Source of the DNA: Pseudomonas sp. 14P_8.1_Bac3
GTDB lineage: Bacteria; Pseudomonadota; Gammaproteobacteria; Pseudomonadales; Pseudomonadaceae
Length of the DNA stretch: 64,000 bases
Direction of reading: 5' to 3'
Assembly (NCBI RefSeq): GCF_025466085.1
Contig: NZ_JANLOD010000072.1
Location: 124,001 to 188,000, forward strand
Below are positions 34,661 to 43,609 of this stretch, piece by piece. Below the pieces are notes generated by a model. The model worked only from the letters and a program-made list of their open reading frames with translations, searched no databases and was not told the DNA's origin. Position 1 is the stretch's first letter. Each line of letters opens with the position of its first letter. Position numbers and translations under genes: made by a program.

Positions 34661-35698
34661 TTAGTGGCGGCTCATGGTCTGGAGCAGGAGACTCTTGGAA
34701 ATCGTGCCCTTGAAAACCCCTTGGCGATCCAGAACGGCCACCGGGTTAACGGCATCGGCAACGATGTGAAAGACGTCATGAAGGGGCGCATCGGCCTGCA
34801 GCGTGGGAATGGACTGGTCGTTGGCGTAGGGATGTTCGGCGCAAATCCTCGCGACGTCGCCGGCCTTGAGGATCTTCGATGCATCGAAGCCTTTGAAGAA
34901 GGCCTTGACGTAATCATTCACCGGGTTGCAAAGCAGTTCCTGTGGACTGCCGATCTGCACCACGCGGCCGCCTTCCATGATCGCAATGCGGTGGCCGATG
35001 CGAATCGCCTCTTCAATGTCGTGGGAAATGAAGATGATGGTGCGCTGCTGCTCGGCCTGGAGGCGGATCAACTCGCCCTGCATTTCACTGCGAATCAACG
35101 GGTCGAGCGCGGAGAAGGCTTCGTCCATCAGCAGGATGGCCGGGTCATTGGCCAGCGCTCGGGCCAGGCCTACGCGTTGCTGCATGCCGCCGGACAGTTG
35201 GTGCGGATAACTGAAGGCGTGTCCATCGAGGCCGACCTGCCTGAGGGCTTCAAGTGCGCGCTTGTGGCGCTCGGATTCCTCGACACCGGAAATCTCCAGG
35301 CCAAACGCAACGTTGTCGATCACACTCATGTGAGGCATCAGTGCAAACGACTGAAACACCATGCTCATGTCTTTGCGCCGGACGCTGAGGAGATCGGCGT
35401 CCGACAGACCGGTGATTTCCTTGCCGTTCAGGTGGATGGTCCCGGACGTGGGTTCGATCAGCCGATTGAATAACCGCACCATCGTGGATTTCCCGGAACC
35501 GGAAAGGCCCATGATGACGAAAATCTCTCCACGTTTTACGGAGAAACTGGCATTGAAAACGCCAACCACCTGGCCGGTCTTGCTGAATATTTCATTCTTG
35601 TCAGCACCGCGAGCCAGCATCTCCATCGCGAGCTTCGGCTGGGCGCCAAAGACTTTGTAAATGTTGTTTACCGAGAGTATCTCGTCACCAAGACTCAT
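34661..35698 (-). CDS. ABC transporter ATP-binding protein, ProV-like
   Basis: A 345-residue ATPase. The N-terminal NIYKVFGAQPKLAMEMLARG segment is specific to ProV/OpuAA proteins. Walker A is GLSGSGKSTM, the signature LSGGMQQRVGLARALANDP and Walker B ILLMDEAFSALDPLIR. After residue 275 comes a CBS-type regulatory region (LQADAPLHDVFHIVADAVNPVAVLDRQG); it is shorter than the two CBS domains of E. coli ProV. The start has a strong GGAGGGG site. It is the first gene of the operon ProV-ProW-ProX-MmgE/PrpD-AraC, transcribed away from the LysR gene at 36146. Confidence 0.94.
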   Translation of the reverse strand: MSLGDEILSVNNIYKVFGAQPKLAMEMLARGADKNEIFSKTGQVVGVFNASFSVKRGEIFVIMGLSGSGKSTMVRLFNRLIEPTSGTIHLNGKEITGLSDADLLSVRRKDMSMVFQSFALMPHMSVIDNVAFGLEISGVEESERHKRALEALRQVGLDGHAFSYPHQLSGGMQQRVGLARALANDPAILLMDEAFSALDPLIRSEMQGELIRLQAEQQRTIIFISHDIEEAIRIGHRIAIMEGGRVVQIGSPQELLCNPVNDYVKAFFKGFDASKILKAGDVARICAEHPYANDQSIPTLQADAPLHDVFHIVADAVNPVAVLDRQGVFKGTISKSLLLQTMSRH

Positions 35699-36145
35699 AA
35701 CCCCTCCTGCTGCAATTACGACGTACGATCAAGCACTTGAACAAACATGTCCTGATCACTTATGACGGTGCTCATGGGGGCAGTCGAACGGGGGGAAAGG
35801 TTGCGAGTTAGTCATTGTGACCGTCCTCTTTATTATGTGATTTATTATTCTTGTTTTATCGGAGCTGAATTAAGCAGTTCCTCGAAAGCAAAGTTATTAC
35901 CTAATAGAGTCAGCGTCTAACAACATTTCTTCTGGCCAATCAATAACGTCATGTTATCAATAATTCCAGCATGCCAATTTGCGACAGCGGCAGTGCTGGT
36001 TGCGCAGACGACCACCGCAGGCTCTGTCTTAGACGCGATGTTTCCGCTACGCTCCAGTGCAGGCTTGAAACGGAACTTTGTGACTGATCTCACCTTTAAC
36101 GCCCCTGCCAACGGGCCCCAAACCGGATATTCAATACTCTAGGTT
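35699..36145. other. AT-rich divergent promoter region of the ProV-like operon and the LysR gene
   Basis: About 450 bp without a gene I can support; a 64-codon minus-strand frame at 35917-36111 has no ribosome-binding site or recognisable content. The stretch holds one copy of the nATAAy-N5-GTTATC inverted repeat (35942-35958). It is much richer in A and T than the flanking genes, as expected for a divergent promoter. Confidence 0.5.
35942..35958. promoter_or_regulatory. Inverted repeat, candidate LysR operator (copy 1)
   Basis: AATAAC-GTCAT-GTTATC: an inverted repeat with a 5-base spacer, 188 bp upstream of the LysR start and 244 bp upstream of the ProV-like start. The same half-site and spacer recur at 38557 and 45232 in the other two divergent promoters of this region. 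The T-N11-A shape fits LysR boxes. Confidence 0.65.
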
Positions 36146-37099
36146 ATGGTTAAACATATCGATCCAGACATGACGCTGTTGAAAATGCCTTCCCTTAAAG
36201 CGGTGAAGTCATTTGTTGCCGCGGCCAAATATCAGAGTTTTACCCGTGCCGCGGAAGCACTGTGCGTCACTCAAGCCGCCATCAGCCGTCAGATTCGCGA
36301 GCTTGAGGCCTATCTTGGGGTAGATCTTTTCAAGCGCGTAGGGCGAGCGGTTGAATTAACCGAGGCGGGCTCGATCTTTTTTGATGCGGCGCAAATATCG
36401 TTCGTCAATATCTCCCAGGCGGCGGAACGTATTCGCACCCATAACGCAGGCAAGCGCACATTGACACTGTGCTGTTCGCCCGCGTTTTCGGCGCTCTGGC
36501 TTGCAGCCAAGTTGCCGGGTTTTTTTACCAGGAACGCCGACATTGATCTGAACCTGGTCACCACGCAAAACTTCCTGTCGATGGAGCCGGGCGTCACGCC
36601 GGACATCTTTATCACCAAAATGGCCAGGGTTCAGGATGGCTACCGCAGTTATCCGTTGTTTCATGATGTGATCTACCCGGTGTGCACACCACGTTACAAA
36701 GAAGAGCATCCCGAGCTGTTCAATCTGGAGGGACTGCGCGACGGGGTTTTGCTCAACCTCAGTCCTTACGGACGTTCCCAGGTGGCGGAGCACGTCGATT
36801 GGGGCGTCTGGCTGGCTTACCACGATGTCGATATCGAAAAGCGCCCGCACGACAGCCCTCACGTGTTCAACGCCAATGACTACAACCTGGTGATCAGCAT
36901 GGTGTTGACCCATCAGGGCGTGGCCCTCGGGTGGAATCACCTGGTGGCCAACCTGATTGAAAGCGGCACGCTGATCCGGCCGGTCGAGGAGGAAGTGGTG
37001 CTTCATGAGAGCCAGCACTACCTGACCTTTCGTGAAGACCGGATCAATGACGACGCCTGTTGTCGGCTGCGCGACTGGATTCTCGCCCAGTTTGCCTGA
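36146..37099 (+). CDS. LysR-family transcriptional regulator (GcvA-like)
   Basis: A 317-residue LysR protein of the GcvA type. The N-terminus has LPSLKAVKSFVAAA-like spacing (MPSLKAVKSFVAAAKYQSFTRAAEALCVTQAAISRQIREL) over residues about 14-72, and the effector domain contains LCCSPAFSALWLAAKLPGFF as in GcvA relatives. ATG 36146 has an AGG close by; a later Met at 36170 is possible. It is flanked by the ProV-like operon, divergent, and by the Rieske gene, convergent. It is the most likely protein to bind the three inverted repeats shared by the operons at 35.9, 38.6 and 45.2 kb. Confidence 0.93.
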   Translation: MVKHIDPDMTLLKMPSLKAVKSFVAAAKYQSFTRAAEALCVTQAAISRQIRELEAYLGVDLFKRVGRAVELTEAGSIFFDAAQISFVNISQAAERIRTHNAGKRTLTLCCSPAFSALWLAAKLPGFFTRNADIDLNLVTTQNFLSMEPGVTPDIFITKMARVQDGYRSYPLFHDVIYPVCTPRYKEEHPELFNLEGLRDGVLLNLSPYGRSQVAEHVDWGVWLAYHDVDIEKRPHDSPHVFNANDYNLVISMVLTHQGVALGWNHLVANLIESGTLIRPVEEEVVLHESQHYLTFREDRINDDACCRLRDWILAQFA

Positions 37100-37134
37100 G
37101 CCGTCCGCGTTGAGGAGGGGAGTGGTTCGGTGTA

Positions 37135-37167
37135 CCGGCGGTGATCGTCAAGAGTGATCACCACCGG
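37135..37167. terminator. Hairpin between the convergent LysR and Rieske genes
   Basis: CCGGCGGTGATC (37135-37146) pairs with GATCACCACCGG (37156-37167) apart from one mismatch, with a 9-base loop. It lies 35 bp after the LysR stop and just before the Rieske gene's stop. No long T tract, but its place between convergent genes suggests a shared termination signal. Confidence 0.6.
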
Positions 37168-37177
37168 CCGTGTTGCG

Positions 37178-38413
37178 TTAGCCGACGGATCTCAGCGGGA
37201 TTGTGTGATTGAGCTGATCCAGCATCGTTTTGCAGTACCAGTCATCAAACTGGCACACACCAATTTCGCTTGCCACCGACAACGGGCCTGGCTCGTAAGC
37301 AGGGGAGCTGACGCCGACCTGGGCGCCTTCAACCAACGTGCGGTCCTGGTCATTGGTGGCCAGCCAGACCTTGGTGAGTCGATCGATGTCGTAGTCGACA
37401 CCTTCCTGTGCGTCTTTCCTGACGAGCCATTTTGTCGTGACCATCGTCTCGCTCGGGCCGAGCGGCAGCACGCGGAAGCTCAGCGCGTGATCGCCCAGAA
37501 AGTGGTTCCAGGTTGACGGGTAGTTGAAATACAGCAGCGCCCCGATGTTGGCCTCACCGCTGCTGTCCAACCGGCCGGCGACCGCGGGCTTTCCATCCAT
37601 GGTGTAGCTGACGGCCCCGGAAAACAACGGAATGCGCGTCATGCGGAAGCGACCTTCAACATCCATCACCAACTGACTGGGCAGGCCTGCGGCCTCGCAG
37701 CGGTCCCAGTGCTCCTTGAGTTCGAGATCCTCGTCGCCGCCCGCGCCGCCCACTGATGGGTTGTCCACGAATGAGTGCATCAATTCCGGGTGAGTGGCGT
37801 CGCAGTGATAGCACTCGCGGTTGTTCTCGAACACCAGTTTCCAGTTGCCTTTCTCGATGATGCTCGACTCGAAAGCGACTTTGCAGTTGTCCAGGTTATG
37901 CGGGGCCACGAAGGGCGTCACAGCCTTTCTGAATGACGAAAAATCCGGCGCGACGTCAGCGACGCACACGTAGATGTAGGTTTCGACGACCTCGCAATGC
38001 ACCGGTTTCAGCCCGTGCCGGGACTTGTCGAAATCGTCACCCATGTTCCCGGCAAACAGCAGTCGGCCATCCAGCTCGAAGGTCCATTTGTGATAAGGAC
38101 ACACCAGCTTGGCGACCTTGCCGCTGGCCTCCGGGCATACCTTGGAGCCGCGATGCCGACACGCGTTGTGGAATGCGCGGATCTGCTGATCGGCGCCGCG
38201 CACGACCGCGACGGGGTAATCGCCGATTTGCAGCGACAGGTACTGACCCGGCTTCTCCAGCTCAAATGTGTGCCCGGCGAAGATCCAGCTTTGGTGCCAG
38301 ATCTGTTCCAGATCCTGCCGATAAACCTCTGGATCGCTATACAGGGCACCTGGCAGCGCGTAATCGGTTTTGCGCTGCGCGATAAGATTTGAAACTGTCG
38401 ATTTAGTGCTCAC
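37178..38413 (-). CDS. Rieske non-heme iron oxygenase, GbcA-like (betaine N-demethylase candidate)
   Basis: A 411-residue oxygenase from GTG 38413 (GGAG 10 bp upstream; the longer TTG start at 38443 has no site). The Rieske 2Fe-2S ligands are in CRHRGSKVC and CPYHKW near residues 85-110. The mononuclear iron site lies in NNRECYHCDATHPELMH near residue 200. The WKLVFENNRECYHC block is shared with GbcA (glycine betaine monooxygenase) and stachydrine demethylases, which remove N-methyl groups oxidatively. No reductase gene adjoins it; the FNR/ferredoxin protein at 50408 could serve. With the ProX-like importer and GbdR-like regulator it points to a quaternary-ammonium substrate. Confidence 0.92.
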   Translation of the reverse strand: MSTKSTVSNLIAQRKTDYALPGALYSDPEVYRQDLEQIWHQSWIFAGHTFELEKPGQYLSLQIGDYPVAVVRGADQQIRAFHNACRHRGSKVCPEASGKVAKLVCPYHKWTFELDGRLLFAGNMGDDFDKSRHGLKPVHCEVVETYIYVCVADVAPDFSSFRKAVTPFVAPHNLDNCKVAFESSIIEKGNWKLVFENNRECYHCDATHPELMHSFVDNPSVGGAGGDEDLELKEHWDRCEAAGLPSQLVMDVEGRFRMTRIPLFSGAVSYTMDGKPAVAGRLDSSGEANIGALLYFNYPSTWNHFLGDHALSFRVLPLGPSETMVTTKWLVRKDAQEGVDYDIDRLTKVWLATNDQDRTLVEGAQVGVSSPAYEPGPLSVASEIGVCQFDDWYCKTMLDQLNHTIPLRSVG

Positions 38414-38832
38414 GGCCCACACACTCCAAATACCAGTATTCAACTAACGGGACGAATGTACGAAAAACTTAATCAACAATTCGTCGGTAAAATATCGCTG
38501 TTGTAAGGCTACGACGCCCTCTTTGCATCAACAAGAAACTTTTACTCTTATCAATGCATAATGAAATGTTATCGATGGGTGCGGTGGTTTCGGGAATGAA
38601 AAGTTAACTCTATGAATATCAACGTAAATTAATTATTCGTGCGAGCAGCCCTGCGCGCTTTTAAGTGCATAAACCTGACAGTCACTCTATTGACCACCTT
38701 ACGGGCCCATGCCAGTCTGGATTCAACTGTTAACTCAACTAGCCACTAAAAGGTCTCGGAAAGTCTTTTGTAAACGTCGGCCGACGTTTATTAGAGCCAT
38801 CTTCCACGTCACTCACATTCGGAGCATTTATC
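38414..38832. other. AT-rich divergent promoter of the Rieske and DapA-family genes
   Basis: About 420 bp, AT-rich, with no gene I can support. It holds the second copy of the inverted repeat (38557-38573) and must contain promoters for both divergent units. The TTG-initiated DapA-family gene begins right after it with GGAG at 38821. Confidence 0.5.
38557..38573. promoter_or_regulatory. Inverted repeat, candidate LysR operator (copy 2)
   Basis: CATAAT-GAAAT-GTTATC, with the same GTTATC half-site and 5-base spacer as the copies at 35942 and 45232; the left arm has one mismatch. It lies 144 bp upstream of the Rieske start and 260 bp upstream of the DapA-family start. Confidence 0.55.
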
Positions 38833-39744
38833 TTGAAATTTGAAGGTATCTACACGCCCGCAGTAACGCCTTATAACACCGACGGGGAGATTGACTGGCG
38901 TGTGTACTCGCAAGTGTTGGAGTCGCTGATCGAGGCGAAGGTACACGGCATTATTATCGGCGGGTCGACCGGTGAATATTATGCGCAGACTGCGCAAGAA
39001 CGCACCGAGCTGGCCGCTTACGCCAAAGACGTCATCGGTTCACGGGTACAACTGATCGTCAGCACCGGTGCCATTCGCACCGAAGACGCCGTTCAGTACG
39101 CGAGGGATGCCAAAGCCATCAAGGCGGACGCCATCCTCGTCACGTCGCCCCCGTACGCGCTGCCCACCTCGAAGGAAAACGCGATCCACGCGCTGACCAT
39201 CGACCGCGCCGCCGAGTTGCCGATCATGCTTTACAACTATCCGGGGCGCATGTGCGTGTCGATGGACGAGGACTACCTCACTCGCGTCAGTGAATGCAGG
39301 AACGTTGTCGCCATCAAGGAAAGCTCCGGCGATATGGGGCGTGTGCATTTGCTCGCGCGCCAGTTTCCGAACATCGGCCTGTCCTGCGGCTGGGACGATC
39401 AAGCGCTCGAATTCTTTGCCTGGGGCGCCCGAAGCTGGGTGTGTGCCGGTTCCAACTTCCTGCCCAAAGAACACGTGGCGCTGTATGAAGCCTGCGTGAT
39501 CGAAAAGGACTTCGACAAAGGCCGGCAAATCATGTCGGCGATGATGCCACTCATGAACGCCCTGGACGGGGGAAAGTTCGTGCAGTCGATCAAGTACGGT
39601 TGCGAGGTCGCCGGGCTGAAAGTCGGTGACGTGCGCTCACCGCTTCAGCCACTGGAAGCGCAGGAACAGCAAAGCCTTGCATCGGTCATCGCCGAGCTTA
39701 AACGCACGGTAGCCACCATTACTTCGGGAGCCAGTCATGGGTGA
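38833..39744 (+). CDS. Dihydrodipicolinate synthase (DapA)/N-acetylneuraminate lyase family protein
   Basis: A 303-residue class I aldolase starting at TTG 38833 with GGAG 8 bp upstream. Seen are the carboxylate-binding GGSTGEYYAQT near residue 44, the catalytic Tyr in MLYNYPGRM near 135 and the Schiff-base Lys in VVAIKESSGDMGRV near 161. True DapA is a housekeeping enzyme; the setting here, with an overlapping aldehyde dehydrogenase gene, recalls 4-hydroxyproline degradation, where a DapA-family deaminase makes a semialdehyde. So a lyase, dehydratase or deaminase step that yields an aldehyde is the best guess. It is the first gene of a four-gene unit. Confidence 0.88.
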   Translation: MKFEGIYTPAVTPYNTDGEIDWRVYSQVLESLIEAKVHGIIIGGSTGEYYAQTAQERTELAAYAKDVIGSRVQLIVSTGAIRTEDAVQYARDAKAIKADAILVTSPPYALPTSKENAIHALTIDRAAELPIMLYNYPGRMCVSMDEDYLTRVSECRNVVAIKESSGDMGRVHLLARQFPNIGLSCGWDDQALEFFAWGARSWVCAGSNFLPKEHVALYEACVIEKDFDKGRQIMSAMMPLMNALDGGKFVQSIKYGCEVAGLKVGDVRSPLQPLEAQEQQSLASVIAELKRTVATITSGASHG

Positions 39745-41254
39745 TCTTCTGAGCAAGGCCGAATATGCCGCGCTGGCCAAAGACATTGCGCTGCCATCCA
39801 GGGCGTTCATCAATGGCGCGTTCACGCCCGCCATCTCCGGCAAAACATTCGCCACCCACAATCCGGCGACGGGCGAATTTCTGACGGATGTTGCCGCGTG
39901 TTCGGCCGCCGATGTCGACGTGGCCGTGAGCAATGCCAGGCAGGCGTTCGAGGACGGACGCTGGCGATCGATTGCGCCCCGGGAGCGCAAAGCGGTCCTG
40001 CTGAAGTTCGCCAACCTACTGGAAAACCATCAACACGAACTGGCCGTTCTCGAGAGCCTCGATAGCGGCAAACCGGTGAGCGAGTGCCAATTGGTGGACG
40101 TGCCGGACACGATCCACACCTTGCGTTGGCACGCGGAATTGATCGACAAGATTTACGACAACACCGCCCCGGTGGGCGGCGACGCACTGACCCTGGTCGT
40201 CCGCGAGCCGATCGGCGTGGTGGGCTGCGTATTGCCCTGGAACTTCCCGTTGCTGATGCTGGCGTGGAAAATCGGCCCGGCCCTCGCGGCGGGCTGTTCG
40301 GTGATCGTCAAGCCTGCCGAGCAAACCTCGCTGACCACGTTGCGTGTCGCGCAGCTGGCGTTTGAAGCGGGAATTCCCGCCGGCGTGCTCAATATTGTCA
40401 CCGGCACCGGCAAAGAAGTCGGTGAACCGATTGGCCTGCACCCTGATGTCGACATGGTGAGCTTCACCGGCTCCACCGCGACCGGTCGCCGTTTCCTGCA
40501 CTACGCCGCCGATTCCAACCTGAAACGCATCGTGCTCGAATGCGGCGGGAAAAACCCGGCGGTGGTGATGGACGATGCGCAAGACCTCGACCTCGTCGCA
40601 CAGCATGTGGTCAACGGCGCGTTCTGGAACATGGGGGAAAACTGCTCCGCGACGTCGCGTCTGATCGTCCACGCATCGGTCAAGGACGAACTGCTGGAGC
40701 GCATGGGCGCGTACATCCGCGAATGGAAAATGGGCGACCCCCTCGACCCGCAAAACCGCGTCGGGTCGCTGGTCAGCCCCGAGCATTTCGCCAAGGTGAA
40801 GTCGTACCTCGAGCACGCCGTCGCTGCAAAGTTTGCAGTGGTTTACGGTGGCGCTACCCGGGACGGTGCCTTTGTAGAGCCGACCGTGATTGACGGCGTG
40901 GGTCGCGACAACAAGTTGTTCCAGGAAGAGATCTTCGGCCCGATTCTGTCGGTGACCACCTTCAACACGCTTGCCGAAGCCATTGCCCTTGCCAATGACA
41001 CGCTGTACGGCCTGGCGGCCTCGGTTTACACCGGCAGCCTGCGCCGGGCCATCAAGTTGTCGCGGGAGATTCGCGCCGGCATCGTCACTGTTAACTGCTT
41101 CGGTGAAGGCGACGCTTCGACGCCTTTTGGCGGCTACAAGGAATCGGGCTTCGGTGGCCGGGACAAATCCATTTTTGCCCACGACCAGTACACCGAAATC
41201 AAGACGATCTGGATCGATGTCTCGGATCGCTCGGATGAAGAGACCGAAAAATGA
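39737..41254 (+). CDS. NAD(P)-dependent aldehyde dehydrogenase (PuuC-like)
   Basis: A 505-residue aldehyde dehydrogenase. The motifs are PWNFPLLMLAWKIGPALAAG, SFTGSTATGRRF, the general-base Glu in LECGGKNPAV and the catalytic Cys in NMGENCSATSR. The C-terminal PFGGYKESGFGGRDKSIFAHDQYTEIKT is standard. Its start overlaps the end of the DapA-family gene by 8 bp and its stop overlaps the FAD oxidoreductase start (ATGA), so the three are tightly coupled. It probably oxidises the semialdehyde formed by the preceding enzyme. The similar enzyme at 21781 belongs to another operon. Confidence 0.94.
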   Translation: MGDLLSKAEYAALAKDIALPSRAFINGAFTPAISGKTFATHNPATGEFLTDVAACSAADVDVAVSNARQAFEDGRWRSIAPRERKAVLLKFANLLENHQHELAVLESLDSGKPVSECQLVDVPDTIHTLRWHAELIDKIYDNTAPVGGDALTLVVREPIGVVGCVLPWNFPLLMLAWKIGPALAAGCSVIVKPAEQTSLTTLRVAQLAFEAGIPAGVLNIVTGTGKEVGEPIGLHPDVDMVSFTGSTATGRRFLHYAADSNLKRIVLECGGKNPAVVMDDAQDLDLVAQHVVNGAFWNMGENCSATSRLIVHASVKDELLERMGAYIREWKMGDPLDPQNRVGSLVSPEHFAKVKSYLEHAVAAKFAVVYGGATRDGAFVEPTVIDGVGRDNKLFQEEIFGPILSVTTFNTLAEAIALANDTLYGLAASVYTGSLRRAIKLSREIRAGIVTVNCFGEGDASTPFGGYKESGFGGRDKSIFAHDQYTEIKTIWIDVSDRSDEETEK

Positions 41255-42597
41255 GCCGCCACACCATCAAGCGCCTGCCGGTCGACACCGGGGTTTCGGG
41301 TTGGGAGGCCATTTCCACACGCACGGCGCCGGTGCGCATGCTTGATGGGGACGTAATGGCGGATTGGCTGATTATCGGCGCCGGATTTGCCGGCCTGTCC
41401 GCCGCTCGCCGACTTTCACAGTTACACCCGGGTGACCGCATTGTGGTGGTCGATGCGCATGAAGTCGCCAAGGGGCCGGCGGGCAGGAACTCGGGCTTCA
41501 TGATCGACGTGCCGCACAGTCTGTCGTCCGGGGAATATTCCGTGGCGAGTGAGTCGGCAACGGCGCTGGAAATCACGCAGAATCGTTTCGCGATCGAATT
41601 CGCTGCGCAAGCGGCGCGGGAATACGGCATGTCCGCAGACACGTTCGACCCCTCGGGGAAGATCAACGCGGCCGCCACTGAGCGCGGCCTGAAACTGAAC
41701 GTCAATTACGCCAGGTCCCTTGAGCGCATTGGCGAGCAGTTCGAGATGCTGGATGCCGCACAAATGCGTGAAATCACCGGATCCACCTATTACCACGGCG
41801 GGATCTACACGCCCGGCGCGGTGATGATTCAGCCCGCGCAATACATCCGCGATCTGGCAGCGGGGCTCGCAGGGAAAGTCAGCCTGTTTGAGCGTTCTCC
41901 GATTGTTGAATTAATCAGGAACGGAAGTGGCTGGAGCGCCCGATCTCACAACGGGACGGTGCACGCACCCAAGGTTATTCTCGGGGTGAACGGTCACATT
42001 GAAGACTTTGGCCATTATCAGGGACGCCTGCTGCACGTCTTCACGTACGCTTCAATGACCGCTGCCTACAGCGATGAAGAATTCAGGAAAGACTCGCCGG
42101 GCAAAGCCCAATGGGCGTTGTTGCCAGCAGATCCAATGGGGGCCACGGTTCGCAAGATCTCCTCGGACGGGCGCTCGCGGATCGTCATCCGAACCAAGTT
42201 TACCTATGAACCGAGTATTCAGGTCACGCCGGAGCGTGTTGCGGCGGTGGCCAGGGAGCAGCGGCATTCCCTGGATGCGCGCTTTCCCGAATTGAAATCC
42301 ACGGCGCTGGAATTCAGCTGGGCGGGGCGGCTATGCCTGAGCCGTAACAGCGCTGCAGCTTTTGGCGAAATTGAAGAAAACCTGTTTTCGGCGTGCTGCG
42401 AAAACGGACTGGGAACGGTGAAGAGTACCCTGGCCGGTGTGATGGCTGCGGAGTTGGCGTCCGGCACGCGTTCGGCATTTCTCGACAGCTTCAGTCATGC
42501 CCCGGGGCCCAGCAAGTTGCCACCCAAACTCATCACGAAACTGGGGGTCAGTTCTGTTATTCGCTGGCATGAATTCTGGGCCGGGCGAGAAAGTTAA
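41251..42597 (+). CDS. FAD-dependent amine/amino acid oxidoreductase (DadA/PuuB-like)
   Basis: A 448-residue flavoprotein of the DAO/GlpO superfamily. The FAD-binding motif is at residues about 36-68 (DWLIIGAGFAGLSAARRLSQ, then VVVDAHEVAKGPAGRNSGFM), and the C-terminal FSACCENGLGTVKSTLAGVMAAELASG fits the second FAD contact. The roughly 35 residues before the motif resemble those of PuuB and related amine oxidases. Such enzymes oxidise a secondary or primary amine to an imine, for example a demethylation intermediate or a D-amino acid. It is translationally coupled to the aldehyde dehydrogenase. Confidence 0.9.
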   Translation: MSRHTIKRLPVDTGVSGWEAISTRTAPVRMLDGDVMADWLIIGAGFAGLSAARRLSQLHPGDRIVVVDAHEVAKGPAGRNSGFMIDVPHSLSSGEYSVASESATALEITQNRFAIEFAAQAAREYGMSADTFDPSGKINAAATERGLKLNVNYARSLERIGEQFEMLDAAQMREITGSTYYHGGIYTPGAVMIQPAQYIRDLAAGLAGKVSLFERSPIVELIRNGSGWSARSHNGTVHAPKVILGVNGHIEDFGHYQGRLLHVFTYASMTAAYSDEEFRKDSPGKAQWALLPADPMGATVRKISSDGRSRIVIRTKFTYEPSIQVTPERVAAVAREQRHSLDARFPELKSTALEFSWAGRLCLSRNSAAAFGEIEENLFSACCENGLGTVKSTLAGVMAAELASGTRSAFLDSFSHAPGPSKLPPKLITKLGVSSVIRWHEFWAGRES

Positions 42598-42640
42598 CCG
42601 GCGTGATTCTTCTGCTTTTCCCACCTGAACGGAATGCTTC

Positions 42641-43558
42641 ATGAGAAACGAGGAGGGCATGAGAAACACGGCGCGCTTGATCACACCCACCGTTGTTGCG
42701 GACCCCGGCGCCGCAAGGCCTCAACTGGGGATTTTCCTTTGCCTGCTTTCCATGCTGATTTATGCCAGCCAGGACGGCATCACCAAGGTACTGGTCAAAG
42801 ACCTCCCGGTGGCTCAGTTGGTCATGGTGCGTTACGGGGTGTTTTTGGTTTTAGCGCTTGGATATGCCCTCTATCAAGGAGGGGTCAGGCAGTCGTTTCG
42901 AAGCAGGCACCCGGGTCTGCAAATCATTCGGGCGCTGTTGGCGGTAGGTGAGGCGCTGCTGTTTGCCGTGGGCCTACGCTATTTGGGCCTGGCCGAAATG
43001 CACGCGCTCTATGCGGTATTCCCGCTGATGACACTGGCCTTGGCGGGGGCCGTGCTGGGAGAGTTCATTGGTTTGCGGCGCTGGATTGCCGCCGCCATAG
43101 GGTTCACCGGTACGCTGATCATCCTTCGACCCGGTGCAGGCGTCTTTGAGCCTGCCGCGCTGATCCCGCTGCTGGCGGCGTTGGGGTTCGCGGTGTTCAA
43201 CGTCCTGACGCGCCGGATCAGCCAGCACGATTCGTTTGCGACGAACATGCTGTACATCGCTAGCGTCGGTGCCCTGACCGTCACGTTTGCGGGGTTGCCT
43301 GCCTGGGTGACGCCAACGCCCGCGCAGGGCCTGTTGATGGGGATCCTGTCCCTGACGGGCGTCGTCGCACAGATTCTCTTCATTCAAGCACTGAAATACG
43401 CGCCCGCATCCACCCTGCAGCCTTTCAACTTTGCGCTTCTGGTGTTCGCCACGCTGATTGGAGTCGTTGTTTTTGCCGAGCGTCCGGATACCTGGGTGGT
43501 GGTCGGTGCAGGCCTGGTGATTCTCGCGGGACTGTACGCGATAAAAGCGAAGGGCTAA
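42641..43558 (+). CDS. EamA-family (DMT) transporter
   Basis: A 305-residue membrane protein with ten predicted helices and two EamA repeats (residues about 25-155 and 170-300), typical of drug/metabolite exporters. The first repeat has SMLIYASQDGITKVLVKDLPVAQLVMVRYGVFL, the second FNVLTRRISQHDSFATNMLYIAS. ATG 42641 has a weak site; ATG 42659 lies only 2 bp after AGGAGG, so the start is unsure. It follows the FAD oxidoreductase by 43 bp and may export an intermediate or by-product, such as a demethylated amine. Confidence 0.88.
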   Translation: MRNEEGMRNTARLITPTVVADPGAARPQLGIFLCLLSMLIYASQDGITKVLVKDLPVAQLVMVRYGVFLVLALGYALYQGGVRQSFRSRHPGLQIIRALLAVGEALLFAVGLRYLGLAEMHALYAVFPLMTLALAGAVLGEFIGLRRWIAAAIGFTGTLIILRPGAGVFEPAALIPLLAALGFAVFNVLTRRISQHDSFATNMLYIASVGALTVTFAGLPAWVTPTPAQGLLMGILSLTGVVAQILFIQALKYAPASTLQPFNFALLVFATLIGVVVFAERPDTWVVVGAGLVILAGLYAIKAKG

Positions 43559-43566
43559 GCCGGTGG

Positions 43567-43597
43567 GACCTGCGACGGAGGTGCTGCGTCGCAGGTC
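43567..43597. terminator. Hairpin between convergent EamA and SDR genes
   Basis: A perfect 11-bp stem, GACCTGCGACG (43567-43577) with CGTCGCAGGTC (43587-43597), around a 9-base loop, directly after the EamA stop and 13 bp beyond the SDR stop on the other strand. No T tract. Confidence 0.65.
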
Positions 43598-43609
43598 GAG
43601 GTGCCTCGA

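Noticed and set aside
38833..39744. Calling this gene dapA (lysine biosynthesis)
   Set aside because: It overlaps an aldehyde dehydrogenase gene in a catabolic operon, and the family contains many catabolic lyases; housekeeping dapA would not be expected here.
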